The notes under the pieces are model-generated. The model was not told the origin of the DNA. It did not search any database and worked only from the letters and a program-made list of their open reading frames with translations. The position numbers and the translations under genes were made by a program. Shown one piece after another: positions 21,502 through 32,889 of a DNA stretch of 64,000 nt (positions are counted from its first letter, which is position 1; each line of letters opens with the position of its first letter). This stretch comes from Piscinibacter aquaticus (GTDB taxonomy: Bacteria > Pseudomonadota > Gammaproteobacteria > Burkholderiales > Burkholderiaceae_C), in NCBI GenBank assembly GCA_007994965.1, contig VOPW01000001.1, forward strand, positions 2,542,001 through 2,606,000, read 5' to 3'.

Positions 21502-24500
21502 ATGGCCGAACGACTCTCGACCGCCACCCGTCCGCCGGAAGACGACGACGTACCGGCATTGTCCCATTGGCTGCGCGCTCTCGCGTGCGCCACGCCGCCT
21601 GCCGCGCGATTGTCGCTGAAGGTCAGGCGCTGAGCTATGCCCAGCTGGGCGAGATGGTGGCAAGGGAGCGTGCCAGGCTCGACGCTGCCGGCGCACGGCC
21701 GTCGGACCGGATTGCGATTGCCGCCACGCGCAGCATCGAGACCATCGTCGCCATCCTGGCGTGTGTCGATGCGGGCGTTGGCTACGTGCCGCTCGATCTG
21801 TCCTATCCGGCGGAGCGGCTGGCCGCCATGATCGACGCCAGCCGGCCCCGACTCGTCATGGGTGACGACGCCGCCCTCGAGAAGCTGCGCGCGAGCGTGC
21901 CCGAGTTCCCGACGCTGGAACGCCCCGCGGCACGCGAAGCAGTGCACGCCGCCGAGAGCGACTGGCCTATGTGCTCTTCACGTCGGGCTCGACCGGCACC
22001 CCCAAGGGCGTGGCCATGGGCGCACTGCCGCTGCGCCACCTGATTGCCTGGCATGCGGCGCATCCGCGACTCGGCCAGCCGGCCTGCACGCTGCAGTTCG
22101 CGCCACTGTCGTTCGATGTCCACTTCCAGGAAATCCTGTCGACCGTGGCCTGCGGCGGCACCCTGGTGCTCCTGCCGGACGCTCGGCGTCGCGACCCGGC
22201 TCAGCTGCATGCCGCGATCGTCGAACACGGCGTGCAGCGCCTCTTCCTGCCCTATGTGGCCTTGCAGATGCTGGCCGAGGCGTCGCGCGAGGATCCGCCG
22301 CGTTGCCTGCGCGAGGTGGTCAGCGCCGGCGAGCAGCTGCAGGTCACCCCGGCGATCCGCGCATTGTTCCGTGCACTGCCCGACGCGCAGCTGCACAACC
22401 ACTACGGCCCGACGGAGTCTCATGTCGTCACGGCCCACGAGCTGACCGGGGATGCGGCCGATTGGCCCGAGATTCCGCCGATCGGCAAGGCACTGCCACA
22501 CGTGCGGCTCGCGCTTGCCGATGCCGAACAGGAGGGCGGCGTCGAGACCGGCGAACTGCTGATCGGCGGCGAGACCCTGGCGCACGGCTACATCGGCCGG
22601 GAAGACCTCACTGGCGAACGCTTCCGCGCCGATCCGGCCGAGCCCGGCCACCGCTGGTACGTCACCGGCGATCTGGTGCGGCGCGACGCGGAAGGCATCG
22701 TTACCTACCTCGGCCGTGCCGACGGCCGGGTCAAGGTCGATGGCTTCCGCATCGAGCCCGGGGAGATCGAGCTGGCGCTGATGCGGCACCCGTCCGTTCG
22801 CGATGCCGTGGTCACCGCGCCCGTCATCCCGGGCGCCGGCCGCCAGCTGGTGGCCCACGTCGTCCTGCGGCAGCCGGTGGCCGATCTGCCGGCGGCGCTG
22901 CGCAGCCACCTGCGCGGGCAGGTCCCGGACTACATGGTGCCGGTTCGCTACGTCGTGCTCGAGCGCCTGCCAACCACCCCCAGCGGCAAGATCAACCGGC
23001 GCGGCCTGCCCCTGCCCGAGCCGGAGCCGGCTCCGACCGCGACCGCCGACCCCGCCGAGATGGCGCGCGAGCTGTGGTGCCAGCTGCTGGGCGTGTCCGG
23101 CATCGCGCCGGACCAGAACCTGTTCGACCTCGGCGCGCGCTCGCTGATGGTGCTGCGCTTCGTGGCGCGCCTGCGCGAACTCGGCATCGATGGGCTCAGC
23201 GTGACCGACATCTACGACCGCCCGACGCTGCGCGGCATCGCCGAGCGCCTGCGCGGCGGCTCCGCCGGCGTGCGTTCCGCCCGAGGCCGGGCGGCTGCGT
23301 CCGGCACGCGCAGCGGGGCGGCGCCATCGCCATCGTCGGCATGGCGGCGCGCGCCGGTGATGCCGCCGACGTCGGGCAGCTGTGGCAGCAGCTGCTGGCC
23401 GGCAAGGAGTCGCTGCGCCGGTTCGCCCCCGACGAGATCGACCCGGCCGTGCCGGCCGAGATGCGCCAGCGGCCGAACTTCGTCGCCGCGCGCGGCGTGC
23501 TGGAGAACGCCGCTCGCTTCGACGCCGGCTTCTTCGGCATCTCGGCACGCGAGGCGGTTCTGATCGACCCGCAGCAGCGGCTGCTGCTCGAACTCTGCTG
23601 GACGGCGCTGGAACATGCGGGCATCGACCCCTCGCGGCGAGACGGCCGGGTGGGCGTCTATGCGGGCACGGCCAACAACAGCTACATCACCTCGCTGCGC
23701 GACGAGCAGCCCGAGCTGATTCAGCAAGCCGGCGAATTCGCGGCCATGCTGGCCAGCGAGAAGGATTACGTCGCCACCCGCATCGCGCACCGGCTCGACC
23801 TCGACGGCCCGGCGGTGAGCGTGCACACGGCCTGCTCCACCGGCCTCGGTGGCGGTGGCACAGGCGTGGCATGCGCTGGCCAGCGGCCAGTGCGACGTGG
23901 CCCTGGCCGGCGGCGCCGCCGTGGTGGTGCCGCAGCTCGGCGGCTACCTGCATGTGGAAGGCGGCATGGAATCGGCCGACGGCCGCTGCAGGCCCTTCGA
24001 CGCGGAGGCCAGCGGCACCGTGTTCGGCAGCGGCGGAGCCGTGGTCGTGCTCAAGCGCCTCGAGGACGCGCAGGCCGACGGCGACCACATCCATGCGGTG
24101 ATCCGCGGCGTGGGCCTGAACAACGACGGCGCCGACAAGGCCAGCTTCACCGCGCCGAGCGTCAGCGGGCGTGCCGGCGCCATCGTCATGGCGCTGGAGG
24201 CTGCGGGGTCGATCCGCGCAGCATCGGCTACGTCGAGGCGCACGGTACCGGCACCGCGCTCGGCGACCCGATCGAAGTGGCCGCGTTGACGCGCGCGGCG
24301 GGAATACACGCCGGACAGCGGCTACTGCCTGCTCGGCTCGGCCAAGGGGCACCTCGGCCACACGGTGGCGGCGGCCGGCGTGTTCGGTCTCATCAAGGCG
24401 GCCCTGGCGCTGGAACACGAGATCATCCCGGCCACGCTGCACTACCGTGCGCCCAACCCGCAGATCGACTTCGGCTCGACGCCGTTCGTGCCGGTCAAGG

Positions 24501-27500
24501 GCAACACCGACTGGCCCCGCGGCACGCAGAAGCGCCGCGCCGCCGTCAGCTCCTTCGGGGTCGGCGGCACCAATGCACACGTGATCCTGGAAGAGGCGCC
24601 AGCGGCGCCAGAGCCTGCGGAAGCGGGCCGCGCCGCGGATGACGCCGGCACCGGCTGCTGCCCCTGTCCGCGCGCAGCGCCGAGGCGGTGCTGCACCGTG
24701 CGCGCGAGCTGGCCGACCACCTCGAAGCCCATCCCGACCTGCCGATGTCGCACGTGCTCGCGACGCTGGTTCCGGGGCCGTCAGCCGATGGCACATCGGC
24801 TCTCCGTGGTCGCACGCGATGCCGCGGGCGCTTCGGCCGCGCTGCGCGCGGCACGCAGCAGCGTGCAGACTGCCGTGGCGCCCCGCGTGGTGTTCCTGTT
24901 CCCGGGCAGGGTTCGCAGCATCCGGGCATGGTGCGCGGGCTGTATGACGAGGTTCCTGCCTTCCGCGCCGCCTTCGACGCCTGCCTCGACCAGCTCGCGC
25001 GCCAGCTCGACGCGCCGTGGCGCGCCCTGGCTGATCGACGCGGATCCGGCCGATGCCGGCGTGGCCGAGAAGCTCGCCGAGACCCGCCATGCGCAGCCGG
25101 CGCTCTTCAGCGTCTCTTACGCACTGGCCGCCTGGCTGGAGAGCCTGGGCATCGAGCCCGACGCGATGATCGGGCACAGCATCGGCGAGTACGCCGCGGC
25201 CTGTCGCGCCGGGGTGTTCCCCTGGAAGAGGCGATCGCGGCCGTGGTCGCGCGCGGCCGGGCGATGTTCGAACAACCGCGCGGCGCCATGCTGGCGGTGC
25301 AGGCCGATGCGCTGACCGTCGCGGGCACGGTGCCCCCGGGCATCGAGATCGCCGGCTGCAACGCGCCGGCCCTCACCGTGGTGGCCGGCAGCCGCGACGC
25401 GGTCGCTGCGTTCGCGGCGCAGCTGGCTGCCCGGGAGATCGGCACGACAGCGCTGAAGGTTTCGCACGCATTCCACAGCGCCTCGATGGACGGCGCGCTG
25501 CCGGCGATCGAGCGTGCCCTGGCGGGCGCTACGCTGGCCGCTCCGCGCCGCACGGTGTACTCCTGCGTCAGCGGTGCGGCGCTGCGCGCCGACGAGGCCT
25601 CGTCGGCGGCCTACTGGGCGCGCCGGTGCGCGCGCCGGTGCGCTTCGACAAGGCCGTGCAGGCCGAGCTCGCGCACGCCGACACGGTCTTCATCGAGGTC
25701 GGCCCCGGCGTTCGCTGACGGCGCTGCTGCGGCAGTACCGCACCGCCGAGGGCAAGTCGCCGCGTGTGGTGCCGCTGCTCGGCCGCGCCAACGCCCCGGG
25801 CGAGCCGGTCGTCAACGCGCTGCAAGGCCTGGGGGCGGCTTGGTGCGCCGGCGTCGCGGTTCGATGGCCGGTCCCGGCGGGCGCGCCCCGCGCCGCGCTG
25901 CCGACCTATCCCTTCCAGGGCCAGGATCACTGGTTCAAGCGCAAGGCCCTTGCGTCGTCGGCGCCCGCCGCGACCACCCCGTCCTTCATGATGTCCGTCG
26001 AGGTTGCTCCCACCATGAGTCGCATTCCCAACATCGAGCGCGAGCTCGCCGAGCTGATGAGCGGCGTGTCCGGCCTGCCGGCCCCCGACCTCTCCGCGGA
26101 CGCGGCATTCCTCGATCTGGGTCTGGATTCGCTGTCGCTCACGCAGGCGACGCTCGAGATCGAGCGGGTGTTCGGCGTCAAGCTGCGCTTCCGCCGCCTC
26201 CTCGAAGACCTGGACAGCATCGGCAAGCTCGCGCGCCATCTCGACCTGGAGTTGCCCGCCGGCAAGTTCGCACCCGCGCCTGCAGCCCTGCTGCGCAGCC
26301 CGTTCCGGCGGGACCAGTGGTGAGGCCGCCCGCCGCAGCGACGGCCATGCCTGCGCTGGCCACGACGCCCTGGCGATGGCCATGCCTGCGGTCGCCGCGG
26401 CCGACGGAGGCGCTCTGCAGGCGCTGCTGGCGCAGCAGCTGCAGGTGATGTCTCAGCAGCTGGCGCTGCTCGGCGGCGCGGCGGTGGCCCAACCGGCCGT
26501 CGCGGCTGCGCCCGCGGCCGCCCCGGTCGTCGCGGCGGCAACCGTGCCAGCGGCCGCAGCCTCGGTTTCCGCGACCGCGCCCGGCAACGACCAGCCAGGC
26601 ATCAAGGCCCTGGTCGAGAAGCCGTTCGGGGCCTCGGCGCGCATCACGCTGGAGCGCAAGACGGACATGACCGCCGCCCAGTCGTCATGGCTGGCGGCGT
26701 TCATCGCGCGCTACAACGCGCGCACCGGCAAGTCGAAGTCGTTCAGCCAGGACAACCGCAGGCTGATGGCCGACCCGCGCGTCGTGACGGGCTTCAATCC
26801 GCAATGGAAGGACCTGGTCTACCCCATCGTCGTGAACCGCTCCAAGGGCGCGCGGATGTGGGACCTGGACGGCAACGAGTACATCGATCTGCTGTCGTGC
26901 TTCGGCGCCAATCTGCTCGGCTACCAGCCCGACGAGATCGTCGACGCCATGGTCGCGCAGCTGCAGGCGGGCATCGAGGTCGGCCCGCAGCATCCGCTGG
27001 CCGCCGACGTGGCGCGGCTCATGTCGGAGATCACCGGCATGGAGCGCATCGCCTTCTGCAACACCGGCTCGGAGGCGGTGATGGGCGCGATGCGCATCGC
27101 GCGCACCGTGACCGGACGCAAGACGATCGCGATCTTCACCAACTCGTACCACGGCATCTTCGACGAGGTGATCGTGCGCGGCACCCGTCAGCTGCGCTCG
27201 CTGTCGGCGGCGCCCGGCATCCTCGCCAACGCTGTCGAGAACGTGCTGGTGCTCGACTGGAACAGCGAGGAATCGCTGCGCGTGCTTCGCGAGCGCGGGC
27301 ACGAACTGGCGGCCATCATGACCGAGCCGATCCAGAACAAGTACCCGACGATCCAGCCGCGCGAGTTCGTCCGCTCGCTGCGGCAGATCGCCGACGAGGC
27401 AGGCTGCGCACTGATCTTCGACGAGGTCGTCACCGGGTTTCGCGTGGCACCCGGCGGCGCGCAGGAGTTCTACGGGGTGCGCGCCGACATCGCCACCTAC

Positions 27501-30500
27501 GGCAAGATCATCGGCGGGGGCCTGCCCTTCGCGGCCATCGGCGGTGGCTCGAAGTGGCTGGATGCGCTGGACGGCGGACACTGGCAGTACGGCGACGATT
27601 CCTATCCCGAAGCGGGCGTCACGTACTTCGCCGGCACATTCGTGCGCCACCCACTCGCCCTCGCGGCCGCGCAGGCCTCGCTGCTGCACCTCCAGCGCGG
27701 CGGGCGCGAGCTCTACCGCAGCCTGAACGATCGCACGCAGCGATTCATCGACCGCCTCAGCACGGCGTTCGCGGCGCGTGGCGCGCCGGTCAAGGCGGTG
27801 CACTGCGCCTCGCTGTGGCGGCTGAGCTGGGACGAAGACCAGAAGTACGTCAGCCTCTTCTATTACACGGTGCGCTACCACGGGCTGCACCTGTACGAGC
27901 AGTTCGGCCACTTCGTCACCGAGGCGATGGGCGAGCCCGAGCTGGAGCGCATCTTCACCGTCTTCACGAATGCGCTCGACGAACTGATGGCGCTGGGCTT
28001 CATCACGCCGCGCGCGGAATGCCGCCTTCAGGCCCGGGCACGGCACCACGCAGGAAACGCCCGACACCGCGCCGTTGAGCCCGGGCCAGACCGAGCGCTG
28101 GCTGGTGGCCAGTTACGACGACCACGCGCGACGGGCACTGAACGAGTCGCTGTGCCTGAGACTGGACGGTGCGGTGAACCGACCGGCACTCGAAGCGGCA
28201 CTGAACGACGTCGTGGCCCGGCACGAGGCGTTTCGCTCCGAGTTCGACACCACCGAGCCGCGACAACGGCTGGTGGCTCCCCGCCCGGTTCCGATCGCTC
28301 GGCTGGATCTCTCCGGTTCGGCGGATGCGGAACAGGCGCTGGACGACTTCTGCACCCGCGCCAGTGAGAAGGACTTTCCCTCGACCGGGCGCCGCTGGCC
28401 GAACTGACGCTCATCGACATGCCGGGGACAGCACGATCGTGCACTGGTCGGCAGCCACCTGATCCTCGATGGCTGGGCCGCCAGCGCCTTCGTCGACGAC
28501 CTTGGCAAGGCGTACCGCGCCCGGAGCGTCGGTAGCGCGCCGCAGCTTACCCCTGCCGAGTCACCGCGGCGGTTTGCCCTGGCCGAGCAGGCGCGCTGGG
28601 CCGGCGCTGAAGGCCAGGAATCGCGTGACTACTGGCGCGAGGTGCTCCGCAACCCGCCCCCGCGCTGGCGCTCGGCGACCTCACGCCGCCCGCATCGCGC
28701 ACCTATGTCGCGGACACGCACCGCAGCGACTTCGATGGCGAGCTGCTGGCTTCGCTCCATCGCCGGCCAAGGCGCATGGCGCCACCTTGTTCCAGCTGCT
28801 GCTGGCTGCCGTCACCGTGCTGCTGGCGCGCCGCAGCGGACAGCCCGAGTTCGTGGTCTGCATCCCGTTCGCGAGCCAGAGCCTGTCGCGCTACGGGTCG
28901 TTGATGAGCGATGGCGTGCTGGACCTGCCCTTGCGCCTGGGCGCAGGGAAGGGCGACAGCGGCGCCCAGGTGCTGCGCGAGGTCCGCTCGCGCCTGATGG
29001 ATGCGCTCGAGCATCCGCTGGTGACCCAGGGCACCATTGCACGCGAGCTCGCGATGCCCAGCCGCGGCAATCGTCCGCCGTTCACCGGTGTGTTCTTCAA
29101 CATGAACCCGCGTGTCCGGCTCGACGACTTTGCTCCGTTGTCAGCGCAGATGCGAGAGGGTCGCAAGCGCGGCACGCTGGGCGAGATCCTCTTCAACTTC
29201 TACGAGATGAGTGACCGGCTGACGCTGGACCTGCACTACAGCAGCGAATTCTTCAGTCCGGGCAGAGTGGCGGAACTCGCCGCTCAGTTGCGCGCAGTCT
29301 GCGAGGAACTGGCCGGCTCGATGAGCCGGCCGTTGTCGCTCGAGGCACCCGCCGCGCCGGTGCGGGCACAGCCGCTCCCGGATGATCGGATCGTGCGCTG
29401 GAACGCGACCGAACGCGAGATTCCCGCGCCCACACGCTTCGAGCAGTGGGTGGCACAGCAAGCGCGCTCGACGCCGGAACGGACCGCGGTGGTCGCGGGT
29501 GGCCACTCGCTGAGCTACCGGGACCTGGACGCCCGGGCGAACCAGATCGCGCATGCGCTGATGGCGCGTGGCGCCGGTGCGGGGACCTGATCGGCCTTTG
29601 CGTGGGGCGTACCGTCGATCTGATGCCTGCCCTGCTGGGCATCCTGAAGACCGGCGCGGCCTACGTTCCGCTGGATCCGTCCTTCCCCCGCGAGCGCCTG
29701 ACCGAGATGGCCGAAGACGCCAAGCTCGCGCTGATCGTCACCGAGGCAGCGCACGCAGCACTCGTGCCGATGGCCCGCGAGCGGCAGCTGCTGCTCGATG
29801 CGGACTCGGCCTCGATCGGCACTCAGCCGGCCTCGGAGCCAGTGCACGCCACGCCGCTGCGCGACGATGCACTCATCTATGTCATCTACACCTCCGGCTC
29901 GACGGGCAAGCCCAAAGGGGTGATGCTGCATCACCGCGGTGTGCAATCTCCTGCGCAGCATGCAGCGCAGCCCCGGGCTGACGGCCGGTGACCGGATGCT
30001 GGCACTGGCCACGCTGTCGTTCGACATGGCCGTGCCGGAGGTGATGCTTCCGCTGGTGACGGGCGCGCGCACCGTGCTGATGCCGCGTGAAGATGCCGCC
30101 GATGCCGCCATGCTGATCCGCATGCTCGAGCAACAGGAAATCACGGTGATGCAGGCCACGCCGACCACCTGCTACCTGTTGCTGGACGGCGGCTGGCGGC
30201 CGCCTCGAGGGTTCAAGCTGTGGGCCGGGGCCGAGCCGCTGCCACCCGCGCTGGCGGCGAAGCTGCTGGCCACCGGCATCGACCTCTGGAACCTGTACGG
30301 CCCCACCGAGACCACCGTGTGGAGCACGATGGGCCCGATCACGAGCGTGGGCGAGCGCGTCAGCATCGGTGCGCCGATCGACAACACCACGGTCTGGATC
30401 CTGGGCGACGATGACCAGTCTGCCCGCCCGGCGCGGTCGGCGAGATCTGCATCGGCGGCGCCGGCGTGGCCGCCGGCTACCTCGAGCGCCCCGAACTCAA

Positions 30501-32889
30501 CGCGGAGCGCTTCGTCGCCGACCCCTTCGCACCCGGACGGACGATGTATCGCACCGGGGATCTGGGCCGCTGGACGGATGCCGGCACGCTCGAACACATG
30601 GGGCGGAAGGACCATCAGGTCAAGGTCCGCGGCTACCGCATCGAGCTGGGAGAGATCGAGTCTCGTCTCGGCCGCATCGAGGGCGTGGGCCGCTGCGTCG
30701 TGGTGACCCGCGAGGACGCACCGGGCAGCGTGAAGCTGGTGGCCTATTTCGTGCCGGCGCCGGGGGCCTCGCTCGAACCTCGACGCCTGCGAGAGGTGCT
30801 GAAGGGCCAGCTTCCGGAGTACATGGTCCCGAGCAACTTCGTGAGCCTCGACGCCTTGCCGCTGCTGCCCAACGGCAAGATCGACCGCAAGTCGCTGCCC
30901 GAGCCGACCGCGGCGGACGTCGGGCCGGTCGAGATCGGCGAGGCCGCCCATCCCGGCACGGAGACGCTGGTCGCGCAGACCATGGCCCGCGTGCTTGGGC
31001 TTCCCGCCGTCGGCCGCGCAGGCAACTTCTTCGAGCTGGGCGGCCACTCGCTCATTGCGGCAAAACTCGCGGCGCAGCTGAGCCAGTCCCTGGGCGTGCA
31101 GATCCGGCTGCGCACGCTGTTCGAGGCGCCCACGGTCGAGCGCTGGCCGCAGCGCTCGACGCGATGCGCTCGAGCCAGCGCCCCAGCCAGCGCGTGCACC
31201 GATCACCCATCGGCCGGACCAGTCCCAAGCCCCGCTCACGGTCATGCAGGAGCGCATCCGCTTCGTCGAGGAGATGCACCCGGGACGGGTCGCCTACAAC
31301 TCGCCTTCAGGCCACCGTCTTCGCGGCCCGCTGGATCTCGCCGCGTTCCGGCGTGCGTTCGCCGAGATGGTCCGGCGCCAGCCCAGCCTTCGCACCTCCA
31401 TCCAGGCCAGCGAAGGTGGCTATGTGCAGCGCGTGCACGACCTGGAGGCGGATGCACCGCTGGAACTCGTGGATCTCAGCGCCGAGGCCCCGGCGCATCG
31501 CGAGAAGCGTCTGCACGACATGCTGTCGGCCATGGTCGGGCAGACCTTCGAACTGGGGCGCGCGCCGCTTTTCACTGCAACGCTGTTCAAGCTCGCAGAC
31601 GACGACCACGTCCTGTTCTTCATGACGCACCACATCGTCTGGGATGGCTGGTCGTTCGACGTCCTGTACGCGGAGATCTCGGCCCTGTACGAAGCGTATC
31701 GCCTCGGGCAGCAGCCGACGTTGGCGCCGCTGGCGGTGACCTATGGCGACTTCGCCCAGTGGCATCAGGAGTGGCTGAAAGGACCGGAGCTGCGCGAGCA
31801 GGTCGAGCAGTGGAAGAAGCACTTCCGCCCGGACTGCCGGGTGAGCGCCCCCGAGGGGGACTACCCGCGGACCGCCGCCATCGAGCACGTGGGGGCACCT
31901 CGCGCCTGGACATCGGCCAAGCGCACCTGGAGGAGTTGCGCGCGCTGGCCAAGCGGGCCGGCACCACGACCAGCATCGTCATCCTCGCCGTCTACGGCGC
32001 GCTGATGTCGCAGTGGCTGCGCGAGCCCATGCCGGCCATCGGCATTCCGGTCCGGGGCCGCGGCACGCCGGAGCTGGATGCGGTGATGGGCTTCTTCAAC
32101 AACATGCTGCCGGTGCGCCTGCGGGTCGACCGCTCGATGACGCTGCTGGACTGGATCCGCGACGTGCACCGCACGATGGTCGCGGCCTACGCCAGCCAGG
32201 AAGCGCCCTTCGAGCTGCTCGCCGCCGAACTGCAGTCCGCGCAAGGGGGCATGGCGCCTGTGCTGTACCAGGCGATGTTCTCGTACCAGGATGCACGTGC
32301 ACGCCAGACCCGCTGGGGCAATCTGTCGCACGAGCGCCTGCCCTTGCCGCATCGCGGCACGACGGAGGACATCAACCTCTGGATGGTTGAACTGAACAAC
32401 GGCATCGAGGCCGGCCTGCAATACAACGCAGACCTGTTCCTGCCGGAGACGGCGAGCCGTCTGAGCGGCCACCTTCTGTCGCTACTGCAGGCGGCCGTGT
32501 CGTCGCCCGAGCAGACTCTCGCCGAGCTGCTCGCCGCCAGCGATGCCGACGTGCGCCAGATCGGCGCATGGGCAGGCCAGGCCGGGCACTCGGCGCAGGC
32601 CATCGACTTCCTCGCCCGCTTCGAGAAGCTGGCGCAGGCATCGCCGCAGCGTACCGCGATCCGGTTCGCCGACACTGCGGTTTCCTGCGCAGAACTTCTC
32701 CAGCGCGTGAATGCCGCGACGGAGCGCCTCCGCCACGCCGGGGTGCCCGCCAACGCTGCCGTTCATCTCCGGATGGACGACGTGGTCGAACACACGGCCC
32801 ATGCACTGGCCGCGTGGCGGCTGGGCATCGCAGTGGCAGCCGGTGATTCGCCCATGAAGGTCTGCGTGCAAGAGCCGGAATACCGGTGA
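21502..32889 (+). CDS. Hybrid NRPS/PKS megasynthase (multiple frameshifts)
   Basis: One assembly-line protein of about 3,800 residues once some 25 single-base shifts are bridged. Domain order: adenylation, carrier, ketosynthase, acyltransferase, acyl carrier, class III aminotransferase, condensation, adenylation, carrier, condensation, then the first part of a degenerate adenylation domain. Start: ATG 21502 (MAERLSTATRPP) preceded by AGGAA; a shift near 21590 leads into AIVAEGQALSY of the A domain. Other shifts lie near 21963, 23290, 23852, 24210, 24298, 24650, 24775, 24910, 25030, 25220, 25620, 25712, 26300-26370, 28030, 28385-28440, 28660, 28765, 29575, 29940, 30420, 31145, 31210 and 31890. 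The shift density is like that in neighbouring housekeeping genes, so the gene is probably intact in the organism. There is no thioesterase in cis. Confidence 0.85.
21605..23270 (+). other. Loading module: adenylation (proline-like code) plus carrier domain
   Basis: A-domain motifs in order are LFTSGSTGTPKG, NHYGPTESH, YVTGDLV, GRADGRVKVDGFRIEPGEIE and PTTPSGKINRR, all intact. Aligning by eye to GrsA, the pocket residues read D-V-Q-F-V-A-H-V-V(-K). From memory the published proline code is DVQLIAHVVK, so proline or a close imino acid is the best guess. The carrier domain follows with its attachment serine in LGARSLM (about 23140). No condensation domain precedes it, so this is a starter module. 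Confidence 0.7.
23300..24590 (+). other. Ketosynthase domain
   Basis: A decarboxylating Claisen-condensation domain. The active Cys is in HTACSTGL (about 23835), with the two histidines in EAHGTGTALGDP (about 24240) and SAKGHLGHT (about 24350). IDPQQRLLLE and SSFGVGGTNAHV flank the core. All catalytic residues are present, so it should extend the carrier-bound starter by one two-carbon unit. Shifts near 23852, 24210 and 24298 cut it in this assembly. Confidence 0.88.
24650..25940 (+). other. Acyltransferase domain, malonyl-type
   Basis: The active-site serine is in GHSIGEYAAA (about 25165). The specificity motif reads HAFHS (about 25470), the form associated with malonyl-CoA, not the YASH form seen with methylmalonyl-CoA. 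FPGQGSQHPGM marks the N terminus, and LPTYPFQGQDHWF is the usual post-AT linker. No ketoreductase, dehydratase or enoylreductase follows, so the extended product stays a beta-ketoacyl chain. Confidence 0.85.
26030..26270 (+). other. Acyl carrier domain
   Basis: About 80 residues with the phosphopantetheine serine in LDLGLDSLSLTQ (about 26125), directly after the acyltransferase linker. It would hold the beta-ketoacyl chain for the aminotransferase domain. An alanine/proline-rich linker follows, with a frame shift near 26300-26370. Confidence 0.85.
26620..28020 (+). other. Class III aminotransferase (AMT) domain
   Basis: About 450 residues of the glutamate-1-semialdehyde-aminotransferase-like family, embedded in the megasynthase and unbroken. 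It has MWDLDGNEYIDLLSCFG, NTGSEAVMGAMRIAR, the PLP aspartate region LIFDEVVTGFR and the PLP lysine in TYGKIIGGGLP. Such AMT domains in mycosubtilin, iturin and microcystin synthases turn a beta-ketoacyl-ACP into a beta-aminoacyl-ACP. Its place right after KS-AT-ACP without reductive domains fits that role exactly. Confidence 0.87.
28070..29340 (+). other. Condensation domain 1
   Basis: It starts LSPGQTERWLVASYDD. The catalytic motif is read as SHLILDGW (about 28455), so the first of the two usual histidines is Ser while the second, catalytic one is kept. NRPPFTGVFFNMNP and LTLDLHYSSEFF in the second half are typical. Frame shifts near 28385, 28440, 28660 and 28765 make details uncertain. It should join the beta-amino acid to the residue loaded by the next A domain. 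Confidence 0.75.
29410..31150 (+). other. Adenylation domain 2 (glycine-like code) plus carrier domain
   Basis: Motifs YTSGSTGKPKGVM, LYGPTETTVW, YRTGDLGRW, GRKDHQVKVRGYRIELGEIE and LLPNGKIDRKSL are intact. The pocket residues by eye are D-M-P-Q-L-A-L-V-W(-K), nearest, from memory, to the glycine code DILQLGLIWK. Gly is therefore possible but not sure, since Ala replaces Gly at one site. The carrier serine is in FFELGGHSLIAAK (about 31050). Shifts near 29575, 29940 and 30420. Confidence 0.75.
31230..32520 (+). other. Condensation domain 2
   Basis: Its catalytic motif HHIVWDGWS (about 31630) is complete, with VTYGDFAQWHQEWL and MGFFNNMLPVRLRVD as usual for LCL-type domains. One shift near 31890. 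It is followed by a degenerate adenylation domain, so the identity of its acceptor substrate is open. Confidence 0.85.

Noticed and set aside
26685..28067. Long minus-strand open frame (about 460 codons) opposite the aminotransferase domain
   Set aside because: A mirror of a high-GC coding region. The sequence is His/Arg/Ala-rich with no family motif, while the plus strand carries a complete PLP enzyme domain.
30172..31257. 361-codon minus-strand frame opposite adenylation domain 2
   Set aside because: Antisense shadow; the plus strand has all adenylation and carrier motifs.
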